From assembly GCF_023156245.1 (NCBI RefSeq), contig NZ_JAKZAH010000020.1, positions 1 through 64,000 of the forward strand: DNA of 64,000 bases, given 5' to 3'. Each line of letters starts with the position of its first letter. Position 1 is the first letter of the stretch. Position numbers and translations under genes: made by a program. The notes below the pieces were generated by a model that did no database searches, was not told the origin of the DNA, and saw nothing but the letters and a program-made list of their open reading frames with translations. This document shows, piece after piece, positions 29,095 through 37,375 of the stretch. Origin of the DNA: Marinobacter bryozoorum (GTDB taxonomy: Bacteria > Pseudomonadota > Gammaproteobacteria > Pseudomonadales > Oleiphilaceae).

Positions 29095-30165
29095 TCAGCG
29101 TACAGTTGAAGCCGGAACCTCAGGCTCCGTCGGTGCTGGTGGCGGGACAACCTGGTTACGCCCCTGCTCCTTGGCCTGGTAAAGGCGGCTGTCAGCCATG
29201 GCCAGCAGGTCCTGCAGTGTTTCACCATCCACCCCCAGTTCGGCAACGCCGACGCTCAGCGACAGGGGTATGGCTTCGCCGGCGTGTTCGATATTGGCGG
29301 TGGCCAGGGCCTTTCGCAGTTCTTCTGCCACCTGGCTGGCTGTGACGGTGGCGGTGTTAACCAGGATCACCCCGAACTCCTCACCGCCCAGCCGACCCGC
29401 CAGGTCGGAGGTCCTGAGCCTCCGTCGTAGCAGGTCGGCGAAGAAAACCAGGGCACAGTCGCCTGCCTCATGGCCGTACAAGTCATTCACCTGCTTGAAG
29501 TGGTCCAGGTCGATGACCAGCAGAGACAACGGCTGCCCTTCCCGTACGGCCCGGCTTTTCTCCCGTTCGAAGAATACCTTGATGCGGGAGCGATTGGGCA
29601 GGCCGGTAAGGAAATCGGTCTGGGCCATGTGTAAAAGCTGGGTTTCGCTGCGCTCCCGACTAACTTCATAGACGTGGGAAAATACGGTGATGCAGGCGGT
29701 CAGGACGATCATGTTCGCCACGGAACGTATATCCATAATGGCGCTGTCGTCCATGAACCTCCACAGGAAGATAACGGCGGCGATAACGATAAACAGTAGC
29801 GAAATCGCCAGGCCAGCCCGACGCCCCAGCAGCAGGTGACTGACCAGCGGAATCAGCAGTACCCAGCCGAAGATAGTCACGCTGGCGGTGGGCGTGGCGA
29901 TGGCAATCATCATGGCAGTGAAGAAGGGGACGATATACGCCAGTATCCACCGTTCCAGGTGCCGGGTCCGGTGGGCGTAGTACAGCAGGACTGCTGAGTA
30001 GAGCCCCATACCCCATTCCACGGTGGCCAGCGTCCAGGTGCCTTTCATGGCATTGAGGAGGCCGAAAAGAATGCCACCGCTGATGGTGATCCAGAGCAGT
30101 GCGACCAGCACTGCCTTGCGATGGGGACGGGCAAGCTGGGTGAGTGTATCCGGGTGTGCGTCCAT
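29095..30165 (-). CDS. Membrane-bound GGDEF diguanylate cyclase
   Basis: Cyclic di-GMP synthase of 356 residues. Five or six membrane helices span about residues 18-170, followed by a short linker and the GGDEF domain (about 182-340). The active site GGEEF (about 260-264) is intact, and an RxxD inhibitory site (RTSD, about 251-254) precedes it by five residues. A near-consensus CRP/Vfr site lies 27 bases before the ATG, which suggests cAMP control of this enzyme. It is the second diguanylate cyclase in the window. The C-terminal tail is Pro-rich and not part of the domain. Confidence 0.92.
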   Translation of the reverse strand: MDAHPDTLTQLARPHRKAVLVALLWITISGGILFGLLNAMKGTWTLATVEWGMGLYSAVLLYYAHRTRHLERWILAYIVPFFTAMMIAIATPTASVTIFGWVLLIPLVSHLLLGRRAGLAISLLFIVIAAVIFLWRFMDDSAIMDIRSVANMIVLTACITVFSHVYEVSRERSETQLLHMAQTDFLTGLPNRSRIKVFFEREKSRAVREGQPLSLLVIDLDHFKQVNDLYGHEAGDCALVFFADLLRRRLRTSDLAGRLGGEEFGVILVNTATVTASQVAEELRKALATANIEHAGEAIPLSLSVGVAELGVDGETLQDLLAMADSRLYQAKEQGRNQVVPPPAPTEPEVPASTVR

Positions 30166-30191
30166 GGGCTGCGATCCGGTAATTTTTTGTG

Positions 30192-30207
30192 CGTGAATTT
30201 GATCACA
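30192..30207. promoter_or_regulatory. Near-consensus CRP/Vfr binding site
   Basis: CGTGA-ATTTGA-TCACA matches the CRP/Vfr consensus TGTGA-N6-TCACA at nine of ten positions, with AT-rich flanks on both sides. It lies between the diguanylate cyclase start (30165, minus) and the AI-2E permease stop (30238). Its closeness to the start codon would favour repression if the promoter lies upstream of it, or the site may overlap the promoter. Confidence 0.6.
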
Positions 30208-30237
30208 AATTACCTGTCGTTAAAATACTTGCGTCGG

Positions 30238-31389
30238 TTATTTTCCGAGCAATTCCCCCAGCCCCTGCAGATTCTCCACATGGTCGCAAAGTGTCTTGGT
30301 CATCATCAGAATCGGTGTCGCCAGGATCAGCCCCACGGGGCCCCACAGCCAGCCCCAGAACAGCAGGCCAATGAAGATCACGACCGCGTTAAGGCTGGAT
30401 ACCTGGCTGGTGAGCCACGGCGTCAGCAGGTAGCCCTGGATACTGGTAATCACCAGTGATGCCCCGGATACCGCGAGGGCCATGTCCATGGAGCCGAACT
30501 GGATAAAGGCTGCTGCGCCGGAACCGATAAAGACCAGGAATGGTCCGAGGTAGGGGATAGCGCTGGCAATACCCGCCAGGACGCCCCACAAAAGGGACTG
30601 TTCGACGCCGATCAGCACAAACGCCAGCCAGGTAAGCACGCCCACGAACACGGCCCCCAGAAACATCACGAAGATGAAGCGGCGCATCTGGTAGTGAAAT
30701 TCGTTCAGCATGCGAGCAACCTTTCGCATGCTGTGAAAATCCGGTCCCGACATGCGCACGATCTTGCGTTTGTAGAGCTTGCCGATGGCAAGTACGAAGT
30801 AGACGAGGAACAGCACGGAGAACAGCTGGGTAACCATCATGGTCCCGCCCGCTGCGCGCTCCATAAGGTAGTCCCTGAGGTTGAAAGGCTCTTCAACGAC
30901 ACGCACGGCTGTCGCCTGCACACGGCTGCGTTGCTCCTCCCTGGATTTGGAAGCGGATTCCTCGATCTCCTTGGCGGCCTCCTGTGCTTTCTCCATCAGC
31001 CCTTCAGACTTGGGCTGGCGGCTGCTCTCCCGCTCGAATTGCTGGACGGCGTCGGGGATGCGCTCCAGCATTCTCATGGCTTCGCTTTGCAGGGGCATTG
31101 CTGCCAGGGCCAGAATCGCCAGCAAACTGCTCAGTACCAGGGCGGCACTGATCGGACGGGGAACACGCAGCCGGTCCAGCAGGGAGACCACCGGGTCCAG
31201 GGCGTAGCTGATCATGATGCCGGCTACCAATGGCAGCAGCACGGCCTGCGCCCAGTCCAGGAAAACGATAAAGCCCATGCCGGCGATGAGAATGGGGGCG
31301 ATATAGTAGAAATTGATGGCATTGGCCGCGACGGACCGCCCTTTCTGGTCGTCGCCGGGTGATGGTGTATTGCCTGTATGACTCTGCAT
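30238..31389 (-). CDS. AI-2E family (PerM-like) transporter
   Basis: Inner-membrane protein of 383 residues of the AI-2E transporter (UPF0118) superfamily, with about eight helices. Features are the paired N-terminal helices (IAPILIAGMGFIVFLDWAQAVLLPLVAGIMISYALDP region), a Glu/Lys-rich cytoplasmic or periplasmic loop (about 100-185) and the C-terminal block LWGVLAGIASAIPYLGPFLVFIG and WGWLWGPVGLILATPILMMTK. Members export AI-2, act as sodium-proton antiporters, or have unknown cargo, so the substrate is open. No quorum-sensing genes are near. The long charged insert between the first and second helix pairs is a notable feature of this subgroup. Confidence 0.9.
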   Translation of the reverse strand: MQSHTGNTPSPGDDQKGRSVAANAINFYYIAPILIAGMGFIVFLDWAQAVLLPLVAGIMISYALDPVVSLLDRLRVPRPISAALVLSSLLAILALAAMPLQSEAMRMLERIPDAVQQFERESSRQPKSEGLMEKAQEAAKEIEESASKSREEQRSRVQATAVRVVEEPFNLRDYLMERAAGGTMMVTQLFSVLFLVYFVLAIGKLYKRKIVRMSGPDFHSMRKVARMLNEFHYQMRRFIFVMFLGAVFVGVLTWLAFVLIGVEQSLLWGVLAGIASAIPYLGPFLVFIGSGAAAFIQFGSMDMALAVSGASLVITSIQGYLLTPWLTSQVSSLNAVVIFIGLLFWGWLWGPVGLILATPILMMTKTLCDHVENLQGLGELLGK

Positions 31390-31500
31390 TCCATCCCTGC
31401 TCTGGTGGTGGATCCGTTCCTACATGATGGCAACGGGTTGCCCCGGGGTACAGGAAATCGGCAGGAGATTAATGGTTTCGTAAGGTTGGCAGGGGAAGTG

Positions 31501-31523
31501 GCGGCCACCGGGGAGGTGGCCGC
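31501..31523 (-). terminator. GC-rich 3' hairpin after the SDR gene
   Basis: A perfect 9-bp stem, GCGGCCACC with GGTGGCCGC, around a five-base loop lies seven bases after the SDR stop on the minus strand. No U run follows, so it could be a weak terminator or an exonuclease-blocking stem at the end of the catabolic operon. Confidence 0.4.
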
Positions 31524-31529
31524 AACGTA

Positions 31530-32309
31530 TTACAGTGGGTTGACGACGTGGCCACCATCCACGGTGATGACAGACCCGGTCATGAACTGACCCGCATTGC
31601 TGGCGAGCAACAGCATGGCGCCGTTGAGTTCGTCAAGCTGGCCGAGACGGCGCATGGGCACGCCCTTCTGGATGAAGTCCTGACCCTGGTCGGTGTCGAA
31701 GAAGTCTTCGTTGATCTCGGTGCGGAAATAGCCCGGTGCTATGGCGTTGACCCGGATCTTGTATCGCGCGAGCTCCATGCCCAGGGACTTGGTGAGCTGC
31801 ACCACGGCAGCCTTGGACGTGGCATAGTGGCTGAGCCCCTTACCCACACGAAGTCCGAGGATGGAAGCGATATTGACGATGCTGCCGGACTTGCCGGCCT
31901 TCGCCATGCGCTGTCCGCCGCACTGTGCCACACGCCAGACGCCGTCCAGGTTGGTGCCCAGCATGAAGCGCCAGTCTTCCTCACTGATTTCCAGCGCCCG
32001 GGCGGCACCGCCGACACCGGCGTTGTTGAGTACCACGTCCACGACGCCAAAGGCTTCCTCGGCAGCGTCGAAGGCTGCTTCCACGCTCTCCCGCGAGGTA
32101 ACGTCCATGGCAACGGAGAGCACTTCGCCGCCTTCGCCGCGAATGTCGTCAGCGAGCTGATTGAGTTTTTCTACCCTGCGAGCGCCGATGACAACACGGG
32201 CACCCACCTGGCTGCAGATACGGGCAAAGTGCGCGCCAAGGCCACTGGACGCACCAGTGACCATGACGGTTTTGCCCTTGAGCGAGAAGGCATCAAGGGG
32301 ATGGCTCAT
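31530..32309 (-). CDS. Short-chain dehydrogenase/reductase
   Basis: Classical SDR of 259 residues from ATG 32309. The NAD(P)-binding motif is TGASSGLG (about 18-25), followed by NNAG, the catalytic Ser in IVNIASILGL and the YxxxK site HYATSKAA. The acceptor loop starts GARRVEKL, where the Arg residues after the second strand may favour NADP. The ATG overlaps the thiolase stop (TGATG), so translation is coupled. As the last gene of the Liv/beta-oxidation operon it probably handles a 3-hydroxyacyl, 3-ketoacyl or alcohol intermediate. 3-hydroxybutyrate dehydrogenase is possible, but the substrate is not determined by sequence. Confidence 0.9.
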   Translation of the reverse strand: MSHPLDAFSLKGKTVMVTGASSGLGAHFARICSQVGARVVIGARRVEKLNQLADDIRGEGGEVLSVAMDVTSRESVEAAFDAAEEAFGVVDVVLNNAGVGGAARALEISEEDWRFMLGTNLDGVWRVAQCGGQRMAKAGKSGSIVNIASILGLRVGKGLSHYATSKAAVVQLTKSLGMELARYKIRVNAIAPGYFRTEINEDFFDTDQGQDFIQKGVPMRRLGQLDELNGAMLLLASNAGQFMTGSVITVDGGHVVNPL

Positions 32310-33493
32310 CACAGCACCTCAAACAGCCCGGCTGCGCCCATGCCGCCGCCAACACACATGGTAACGACCACGTATTTGACGCCACGACGCTTACCTTCGA
32401 GCAGGGCATGACCTACCATCCGGGCACCACTCATGCCGTAGGGGTGACCGATAGAGATGGCGCCACCGTTGACGTTCAGGCGGTCATCGGGGATACCCAG
32501 CTTGTCGCGGCAGTACAGCACCTGTACGGCGAAGGCTTCGTTCAGCTCCCACAGACCGATATCGTCCACTTTCAGGCCATGTTGCTTGAGCAGCTTGGGT
32601 ACGGCGTAGACCGGGCCGATACCCATTTCTTCGGGCTTGAGACCCGCGACGGCCATGCCACGGTAGGCACCCAGGGGCTGCAGGCCACGCTGTTCGGCAA
32701 GCTTGGAGTCCATCAGCACGCAGGCGCTGGCGCCATCGGAGAGCTGGCTGGCGTTGCCGGCGGTGATGCAGCCGCCTTCGATGACCGGGTTGAGGCCGGC
32801 CAGGCCTTCGAGCTGGGTGGACGGACGGTTGCCTTCGTCCTTGTCGAGGGTGGCTTCTTCGTAGGTGACTTCCTTGGTTTCCTTGTTCATCACCGCCTTT
32901 GTGGTGGTGACCGGTACAATTTCGTCATCGTACAGACCCTTTTCCTGGGCGACAGCGGTGCGCTGCTGGGACTGAAGCGCATACTCGTCCTGGGCTTCAC
33001 GGCTGATGCCGTAGACGTTGGCCACGTTCTCCGCGGTTTCCAGCATTGGCATGTAGGCATGAGCAGCATGTTTGATGACGGTCTCGTCACGTTCGTTGGC
33101 CATCCACTCGAAGTTCTTCTGCTGAACCAAGGAAATGTTCTCGTGTCCGGCGCCAATGGCGACGTCCTGGCCGTCATGGATAATCTGCTTGGCGGCGGTC
33201 GCGATTGCCATCAGGCCAGAGGCGCACTGGCGGTCGATGGTCATGCCACTGACGGTCAGGGGCAGCCCTGAGGCCAATGCTGTCAGGCGTCCGAGGTTCA
33301 TGCCGGCTGTGCCGCCCTGCATGGCGGTACCCATTACCAGGTCTTCGATTTCTGCCGGATCGACCTTGGCGCGCTCAACGGCAGCCTTGATGGCGAAGGA
33401 CGCCATGGTGGGTGACTTGGTGTTGTTGAACAGTCCCCGGAAGGCTTTGCCAATGGGGGTACGTGCGGTGGATACGATGACTGCTTCTCTCAT
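32309..33493 (-). CDS. Acetyl-CoA C-acyltransferase (thiolase)
   Basis: Thiolase of 394 residues, cleaving 3-ketoacyl-CoA to acetyl-CoA in degradation. The acylated Cys lies in [16 protein letters not shown] (about 90), the conserved His in [22 protein letters not shown] (about 350) and the second Cys in [17 protein letters not shown] (about 380). The length and sequence features fit the degradative class I/II thiolase family. It is translationally coupled to the SDR and belongs with the acyl-CoA dehydrogenase and 3-hydroxyacyl-CoA dehydrogenase genes upstream. About 480 bases carrying two structured repeats separate it from the dehydrogenase gene. Confidence 0.93.
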   Translation of the reverse strand: MREAVIVSTARTPIGKAFRGLFNNTKSPTMASFAIKAAVERAKVDPAEIEDLVMGTAMQGGTAGMNLGRLTALASGLPLTVSGMTIDRQCASGLMAIATAAKQIIHDGQDVAIGAGHENISLVQQKNFEWMANERDETVIKHAAHAYMPMLETAENVANVYGISREAQDEYALQSQQRTAVAQEKGLYDDEIVPVTTTKAVMNKETKEVTYEEATLDKDEGNRPSTQLEGLAGLNPVIEGGCITAGNASQLSDGASACVLMDSKLAEQRGLQPLGAYRGMAVAGLKPEEMGIGPVYAVPKLLKQHGLKVDDIGLWELNEAFAVQVLYCRDKLGIPDDRLNVNGGAISIGHPYGMSGARMVGHALLEGKRRGVKYVVVTMCVGGGMGAAGLFEVL

Positions 33494-33590
33494 GATCTCT
33501 TCCTCTTGGTGTTAAAAATATTCTATCGGGCCGGCTCAAACCTGACGTTTCTGTTTAGTGTTCACGTAACAGGTCCCAGACCTCCACGGA

Positions 33591-33708
33591 GTCGATCGAC
33601 CGGCGGGACAGGCTTTCGCAGCAGCGCCATGGATGGCGCGGAGCAAGGCCGGTCCAGGGATGGGCCGTGAATTGCGGCGGAGAAAGCCTGTCCCGGCGGG
33701 CGAGCGAC
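33591..33708 (+). repeat. Structured repeat element, copy A
   Basis: Inverted arms 33591-33617 and 33682-33708 match at 24 of 27 positions, with the inner 14 bases perfect. They enclose a 64-base core (33618-33681). The core holds hairpin 1, CGCC-ATGGAT-GGCG, and hairpin 2, GGTCC-AGGGAT-GGGCC, bracketed by GCAA and TTGC. It would fold as a three-way junction. The core is nearly identical to the reverse complement of copy B, while the arms differ. It lies between the thiolase and 3-hydroxyacyl-CoA dehydrogenase genes. Confidence 0.85.
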
Positions 33709-33805
33709 GGACTACCTTGTTTCTCGTGACTTCAGCAAATCATTTTCGGCTTGATCAGCGGTTCCAAGCATGCTCACCCAGACTGTGAATGAGGTGCCTG
33801 GCCTC

Positions 33806-33902
33806 CCGGTGGGGGTACTTCCTCCGCTGCAATTCACGGCCCGTCCTGGACCGACCTTGCACCGGGCCATCCATGGCCCTGCTGCGGAAGTACCCCCACC
33901 GG
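33806..33902 (-). repeat. Structured repeat element, copy B, opposite orientation to A
   Basis: Perfect 17-bp arms (33806-33822 and 33886-33902) enclose a 63-base core that, read on the minus strand, aligns with copy A at 57 of about 64 positions. Hairpin 1 is GGCC-ATGGAT-GGCC: compared with A both outer bases of the stem have swapped (C-G to G-C), a compensatory change. The arms share no long identity with those of A but are likewise G-rich and end in CTTCC. The remainder of 33494-33973 shows no gene. Confidence 0.85.
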
Positions 33903-33973
33903 AAGTCCGTGTGAGCTCCGTGCTGTCCGCCTTTGGAATAATTCTGTTTATCCTGCCAGATCGTTTTTTCGCT

Positions 33974-35314
33974 TCAGACTTTCTCGATCTTCGTCTTGCC
34001 TTCCGCAACCAGCTTTTCCAACAGCGGTGCCGGCTCAAACCACATTGTGCCGTAATCACCCAGGGTATCGCGATAGTGACGGATGGTATCGAGGATCTTC
34101 TCCAACCCGATCTGCTCGGCGTAATGCATGGGTCCACCCAGCCAGGCCGGGAAGCCGTAACCGTTGATCCACACCAGGTCGATATCACCACTGCGCAGGG
34201 CAATGCCCTCGTCCAGAATCTGGATACCCTCGTTGATCAGCATGTACAGACAGCGATCGTGGATTTCCTCGTTGCTGATCTCCCGGCGCTCGATGCCCAG
34301 GTCAGCAGCGATTTTCTCGGCCAGTTGGGTCACCTCAGGATCTTCTTTCTTCTCCCGGTCTTCATAGATATAAAACCCGCGACCGGTCTTCTGACCGTAA
34401 CGGCCCAGGTGATAGAGCTCGTCCGCCAGTTTGCAGTAGCCCGGGTCCTGGCTGATTTCATCCCGGCGGGATTCCCGTACCAGGTAGCCCACGTCGATAC
34501 CGGCCAGGTCGTACATGGACAGTACACCCATGGCCAGGCCGGTGGAGGTCATCACGCCGTCCACCTGGGCCGGGGTCGCGCCTTCCAGTACCAGGCGGTG
34601 GGCTTCACGGGCGTAGGGTTCAAGCATGCGGTTGCCGATAAAGCCGAAGCAGACCCCGGAAACCACCGCGACCTTTTTGATAGTCTCAGCCATATTCAGG
34701 CAGGTGGCCAGCACATCGTCAGCGGTTTTCTCTCCACGAACGATTTCCAGCAGCCGCATCACGTTAGCCGGGCTGAAGAAGTGCAGGCCGATAACGTCCT
34801 GGGGACGGTTGGTAGATGCAGCAATCTGGTCCACGTCCAGGGTGGAGGTGTTGGAGGCGAGGATGGCGCCGGGCTTGCACACCTTGTCGAGGGTGCCGAA
34901 CACCTGCTTCTTGACGTTCATGCTCTCGAAGACAGCCTCGATCACCAGGTCGGCATCACCCAGGTCGTCGTAGCTGAGGGTGCCTGAGAGCAGGGCCATG
35001 CGCTGGTCCATTTCTTCCTGGCTGAGTTTGCCCTTGGTGACGGTGCGCTGGTAGTTCTTGCGGATGATCTCCAGGCCCTTGTCCAGGGCTTCCTGCTTGA
35101 GTTCCAGCATGACCACCGGGATGCCGGCGTTGGCATAGTTCATGGCAATACCACCGCCCATGGTGCCGGCGCCGATAACGGCCACTTTCATGATGGGGCG
35201 CAGCTGAATATCCGGGCTGATGCCGGGGATGTCGCTCGCGACTTTCTCGGCCTGTTTTACATGGTCCAGGGCTTTTTGCTGTTCCGGGGTGTAGTGGTCT
35301 TGGGGACTTGTCAT
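33974..35314 (-). CDS. 3-hydroxyacyl-CoA dehydrogenase, FadB-like but without hydratase domain
   Basis: NAD-dependent dehydrogenase of 446 residues from ATG 35314 (AAGGAAAAC upstream). The frame extends to 35368, but the added residues are not family-like. The Rossmann motif VIGAGTMGGGIAMNYANAG lies at about 48-66, followed by the 3HCDH N domain (to about 225, with SNTSTLDVDQIA and GLHFFSPANVMRLLEIV) and two 3HCDH C-terminal domains (about 230-330 and 360-435, with INGYGFPAWLGGP). This is the C-terminal two-thirds of a FadB-type protein, lacking the enoyl-CoA hydratase half. No separate hydratase gene is in the operon, so that step must come from elsewhere. Structured repeats flank the gene on both sides. 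Confidence 0.92.
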   Translation of the reverse strand: MTSPQDHYTPEQQKALDHVKQAEKVASDIPGISPDIQLRPIMKVAVIGAGTMGGGIAMNYANAGIPVVMLELKQEALDKGLEIIRKNYQRTVTKGKLSQEEMDQRMALLSGTLSYDDLGDADLVIEAVFESMNVKKQVFGTLDKVCKPGAILASNTSTLDVDQIAASTNRPQDVIGLHFFSPANVMRLLEIVRGEKTADDVLATCLNMAETIKKVAVVSGVCFGFIGNRMLEPYAREAHRLVLEGATPAQVDGVMTSTGLAMGVLSMYDLAGIDVGYLVRESRRDEISQDPGYCKLADELYHLGRYGQKTGRGFYIYEDREKKEDPEVTQLAEKIAADLGIERREISNEEIHDRCLYMLINEGIQILDEGIALRSGDIDLVWINGYGFPAWLGGPMHYAEQIGLEKILDTIRHYRDTLGDYGTMWFEPAPLLEKLVAEGKTKIEKV

Positions 35315-35380
35315 GATGTTTTCCTTTGAATATCCGAGTAGAGGGCTTGGCGAAGATGCGGCTTGCACAAGGTCGAGAGG

Positions 35381-35488
35381 CAGGGGGGCCGGGCACTTTT
35401 TCCGGGACCGTCGAAAAGATGGACCTTTTCGACGAGCCTACAGGGACGTATTTACGGTGTGTCCCGGAAAAAGTGCCCGGCCCCCCTG
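35381..35488 (+). repeat. Structured repeat element, copy C
   Basis: Perfect 28-bp inverted arms at 35381-35408 and 35461-35488 enclose a 52-base core. Hairpin 1 is GTCGAAAAG-ATGGAC-CTTTTCGAC (9-bp stem) and hairpin 2 is TAC-AGGGAC-GTA. The stems differ completely from copies A and B, but the loop motifs ATGGAY and AGGGAY and their order are the same, as are the G-rich arms with a CTTTTTCC end. It lies in the gap between the 3-hydroxyacyl-CoA dehydrogenase and acyl-CoA dehydrogenase genes. Confidence 0.85.
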
Positions 35489-35521
35489 ACTCCGGAGGGC
35501 AAACTCAAAACCTGGCGAACA

Positions 35522-37321
35522 TCAGAACCAGTCGTTCTCCATATCCAGGTTGTCGCGGTTGCCGTTAGCCAGCAGCCGGGCGTAGCCTTCGAGCGGAGCC
35601 AGTTCCCAGTTCATGAAATAGCGGGCCGCATGGACCTTGCCCTGGTAGAACTGTTCTTCCGAACCGGACGCGCCGGCAGTCAGGGCCTTCTCGGCCGCCA
35701 TGGCCTGCTTGAGCCAGATCCAGCCCACCAGTACCTTGCCGAACATGTCCAGGTACATGGTGGCGTTGGACAGACCGTGGTCCGGGTCCGCCGCCAGTTG
35801 CTTCTGAAGCTCAGAGGTTACCGACTTGAGGGTGTTCAGTGCTTGCGTCAGCTGGCTGGCCAGCGGCCCGCAGGTGTCCAGGTTGGCGGCTTCATCCAGG
35901 GTAGCCTGGATGCGATGCTGGAATTCGGCGTAGCCGTCGCCGCCTTTGGGGCCCAGTTTGCGGCCCAGCAGGTCGATGCCCTGGATGCCTTCCGTGCCTT
36001 CGTGGATGGGGTTCAGGCGGTTGTCCCGGTAAAGCTGCTCAAGCGGGTATTCCCGGGTATAGCCGGCGCCACCGAGAACCTGGATACCGAGGTCTGAGGC
36101 GATGACGCCGTACTTGGACGGCCAGGTCTTGACCATGGGGGTGATCAGGTCAAGCAGCTCAGCGGCGGCCTTGCGTTCACTGTCATCTGCTGCTGTGCTG
36201 GCATCTTCCACCAGGGTGCTTGCGTACAGGCACAGGGCCAGGCTACCTTCGGCGTAGGCCTTCTGCATCAGCAGCATGCGGCGCACATCCGCGTGTTCAA
36301 CGATCTTGACCTGGGGGGCGTCCGGGTTCTTGTTGCCGGGCAGGCGGCCCTGTGGGCGGTCGCGGGCATAGTCCAGGGCTTCCAGGTAGCTCTGGTAACC
36401 CATGGCGGCCGCGCCCAGGCCGACACCGATGCGGGCTTCGTTCATCATCTGGAACATGTAGCCCAGACCCTTGTTGGGCTCGCCCACCAGGTAGCCAACC
36501 GCACCGTCTTTTTCGCCAAAGTTCAGTACGGTGGAGGTGGTGTTCCGGTAGCCCATCTTGTGCAGCAGGCCGGCCAGGGCGACGTCGTTGCGGTCGCCCC
36601 GGGTGCCGTCGTTGTTAACGTGGAACTTGGGTACCAGGAACAGGGAGATACCGCGAACGCCGGCCGGTGCGCCCTCAATGCGGGCCAGCACCATGTGGAC
36701 GATGTTGTCGGTGAGTTCGTGGTCGCCACCGGAGATGTACATCTTGTTGCCGAACAGGCGATAGCTGCCATCATCGGCCGGCTTCGCCATGGTGCGAAGG
36801 TCGCCGAGGGCAGAGCCCTGCCCCGGCTCGGTCAATGCCATGGTGCCGCTGTAGCGGCCATCGAGCATGGCCGGCAGGTACTTGTCCTTCAGCTCGTCGC
36901 TGCCAAAGCTTTTGAGCAGGTTGGCGGCGCCGATGGTGAGAAACGAGTAGGCGGTGCTGGAGACGTTAGCGGCGTTGAAATAGGCCATGCTGGCCCGCAG
37001 CACCACTTCCGGCAGCTGTGAGCCGCCGTCGTCGAAATCATGGTGGGATGCCAGGAAACCGGCTTCGGCGAAAGCATTCCAGGCCGGCTGGGTTTCCGGG
37101 ATCAGGGTGACTTTTTTACCATCGAACGTGGGTTCGTTGGCATCCCCCTTTTGATTGTGGGGCGCGAAATACTCGGCGGCTATGTCCCGTGCGGTGTTGA
37201 GCGTGGCATCGAAGATGGCACGGTCATGCTCCGCGTAGCGGGGCCGTTGCAGCAGGGATTCGGTGTCGAGGACTTCGTAGAGTTGGAATTCGAGATCGCG
37301 ATCGTTAAGCAGTTTTGCCAT
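35522..37321 (-). CDS. Large acyl-CoA dehydrogenase, DmdC-like
   Basis: FAD enzyme of 599 residues that should introduce the alpha-beta double bond of an acyl-CoA. It has the long form typical of DmdC-type and related dehydrogenases with an extra C-terminal domain (about 470-590). Visible features are the FAD/substrate loops GTMALTEPGQGSALGDLRT and YISGGDHEL, the NEARIGVGLGA helix, the GGAGYTREYPLEQLYRDNR segment and the probable catalytic Glu in NPIHEGTEGIQ. It is the first beta-oxidation gene after livF. DmdC acts on 3-methylmercaptopropionyl-CoA, but relatives act on other acyl-CoAs, so the substrate stays open. A 13-bp hairpin precedes its ribosome binding region. Confidence 0.92.
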   Translation of the reverse strand: MAKLLNDRDLEFQLYEVLDTESLLQRPRYAEHDRAIFDATLNTARDIAAEYFAPHNQKGDANEPTFDGKKVTLIPETQPAWNAFAEAGFLASHHDFDDGGSQLPEVVLRASMAYFNAANVSSTAYSFLTIGAANLLKSFGSDELKDKYLPAMLDGRYSGTMALTEPGQGSALGDLRTMAKPADDGSYRLFGNKMYISGGDHELTDNIVHMVLARIEGAPAGVRGISLFLVPKFHVNNDGTRGDRNDVALAGLLHKMGYRNTTSTVLNFGEKDGAVGYLVGEPNKGLGYMFQMMNEARIGVGLGAAAMGYQSYLEALDYARDRPQGRLPGNKNPDAPQVKIVEHADVRRMLLMQKAYAEGSLALCLYASTLVEDASTAADDSERKAAAELLDLITPMVKTWPSKYGVIASDLGIQVLGGAGYTREYPLEQLYRDNRLNPIHEGTEGIQGIDLLGRKLGPKGGDGYAEFQHRIQATLDEAANLDTCGPLASQLTQALNTLKSVTSELQKQLAADPDHGLSNATMYLDMFGKVLVGWIWLKQAMAAEKALTAGASGSEEQFYQGKVHAARYFMNWELAPLEGYARLLANGNRDNLDMENDWF

Positions 37322-37335
37322 TGACAGTTTCCGGG

Positions 37336-37372
37336 GCAGCCCACCCGGGGCGAGCTGCTCCGGGTGGGCTGC
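37336..37372 (-). other. Intercistronic hairpin between livF and the acyl-CoA dehydrogenase gene
   Basis: A perfect 13-bp stem at 37336-37348 and 37360-37372 (arm GCAGCCCACCCGG) lies four bases after the livF stop and 14 bases before the next start. There is no U tract, so it is more likely an RNA-processing or stability element than a terminator. It lacks the ATGGAY loop of the repeat family. Confidence 0.55.
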
Positions 37373-37375
37373 TTC

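Noticed and set aside
32408-33271. 287-residue open frame opposite the thiolase gene
   Set aside because: Antisense shadow; the thiolase frame carries every catalytic motif.
33770-34987. 405-residue open frame opposite the 3-hydroxyacyl-CoA dehydrogenase gene
   Set aside because: It is a GC-rich antisense shadow of a clear enzyme gene and runs through repeat copy B; no family features.
37336-37372. Hairpin between livF and the acyl-CoA dehydrogenase gene as a fourth member of the repeat family
   Set aside because: It is a single simple stem-loop without the two internal hairpins or the ATGGAY loop.
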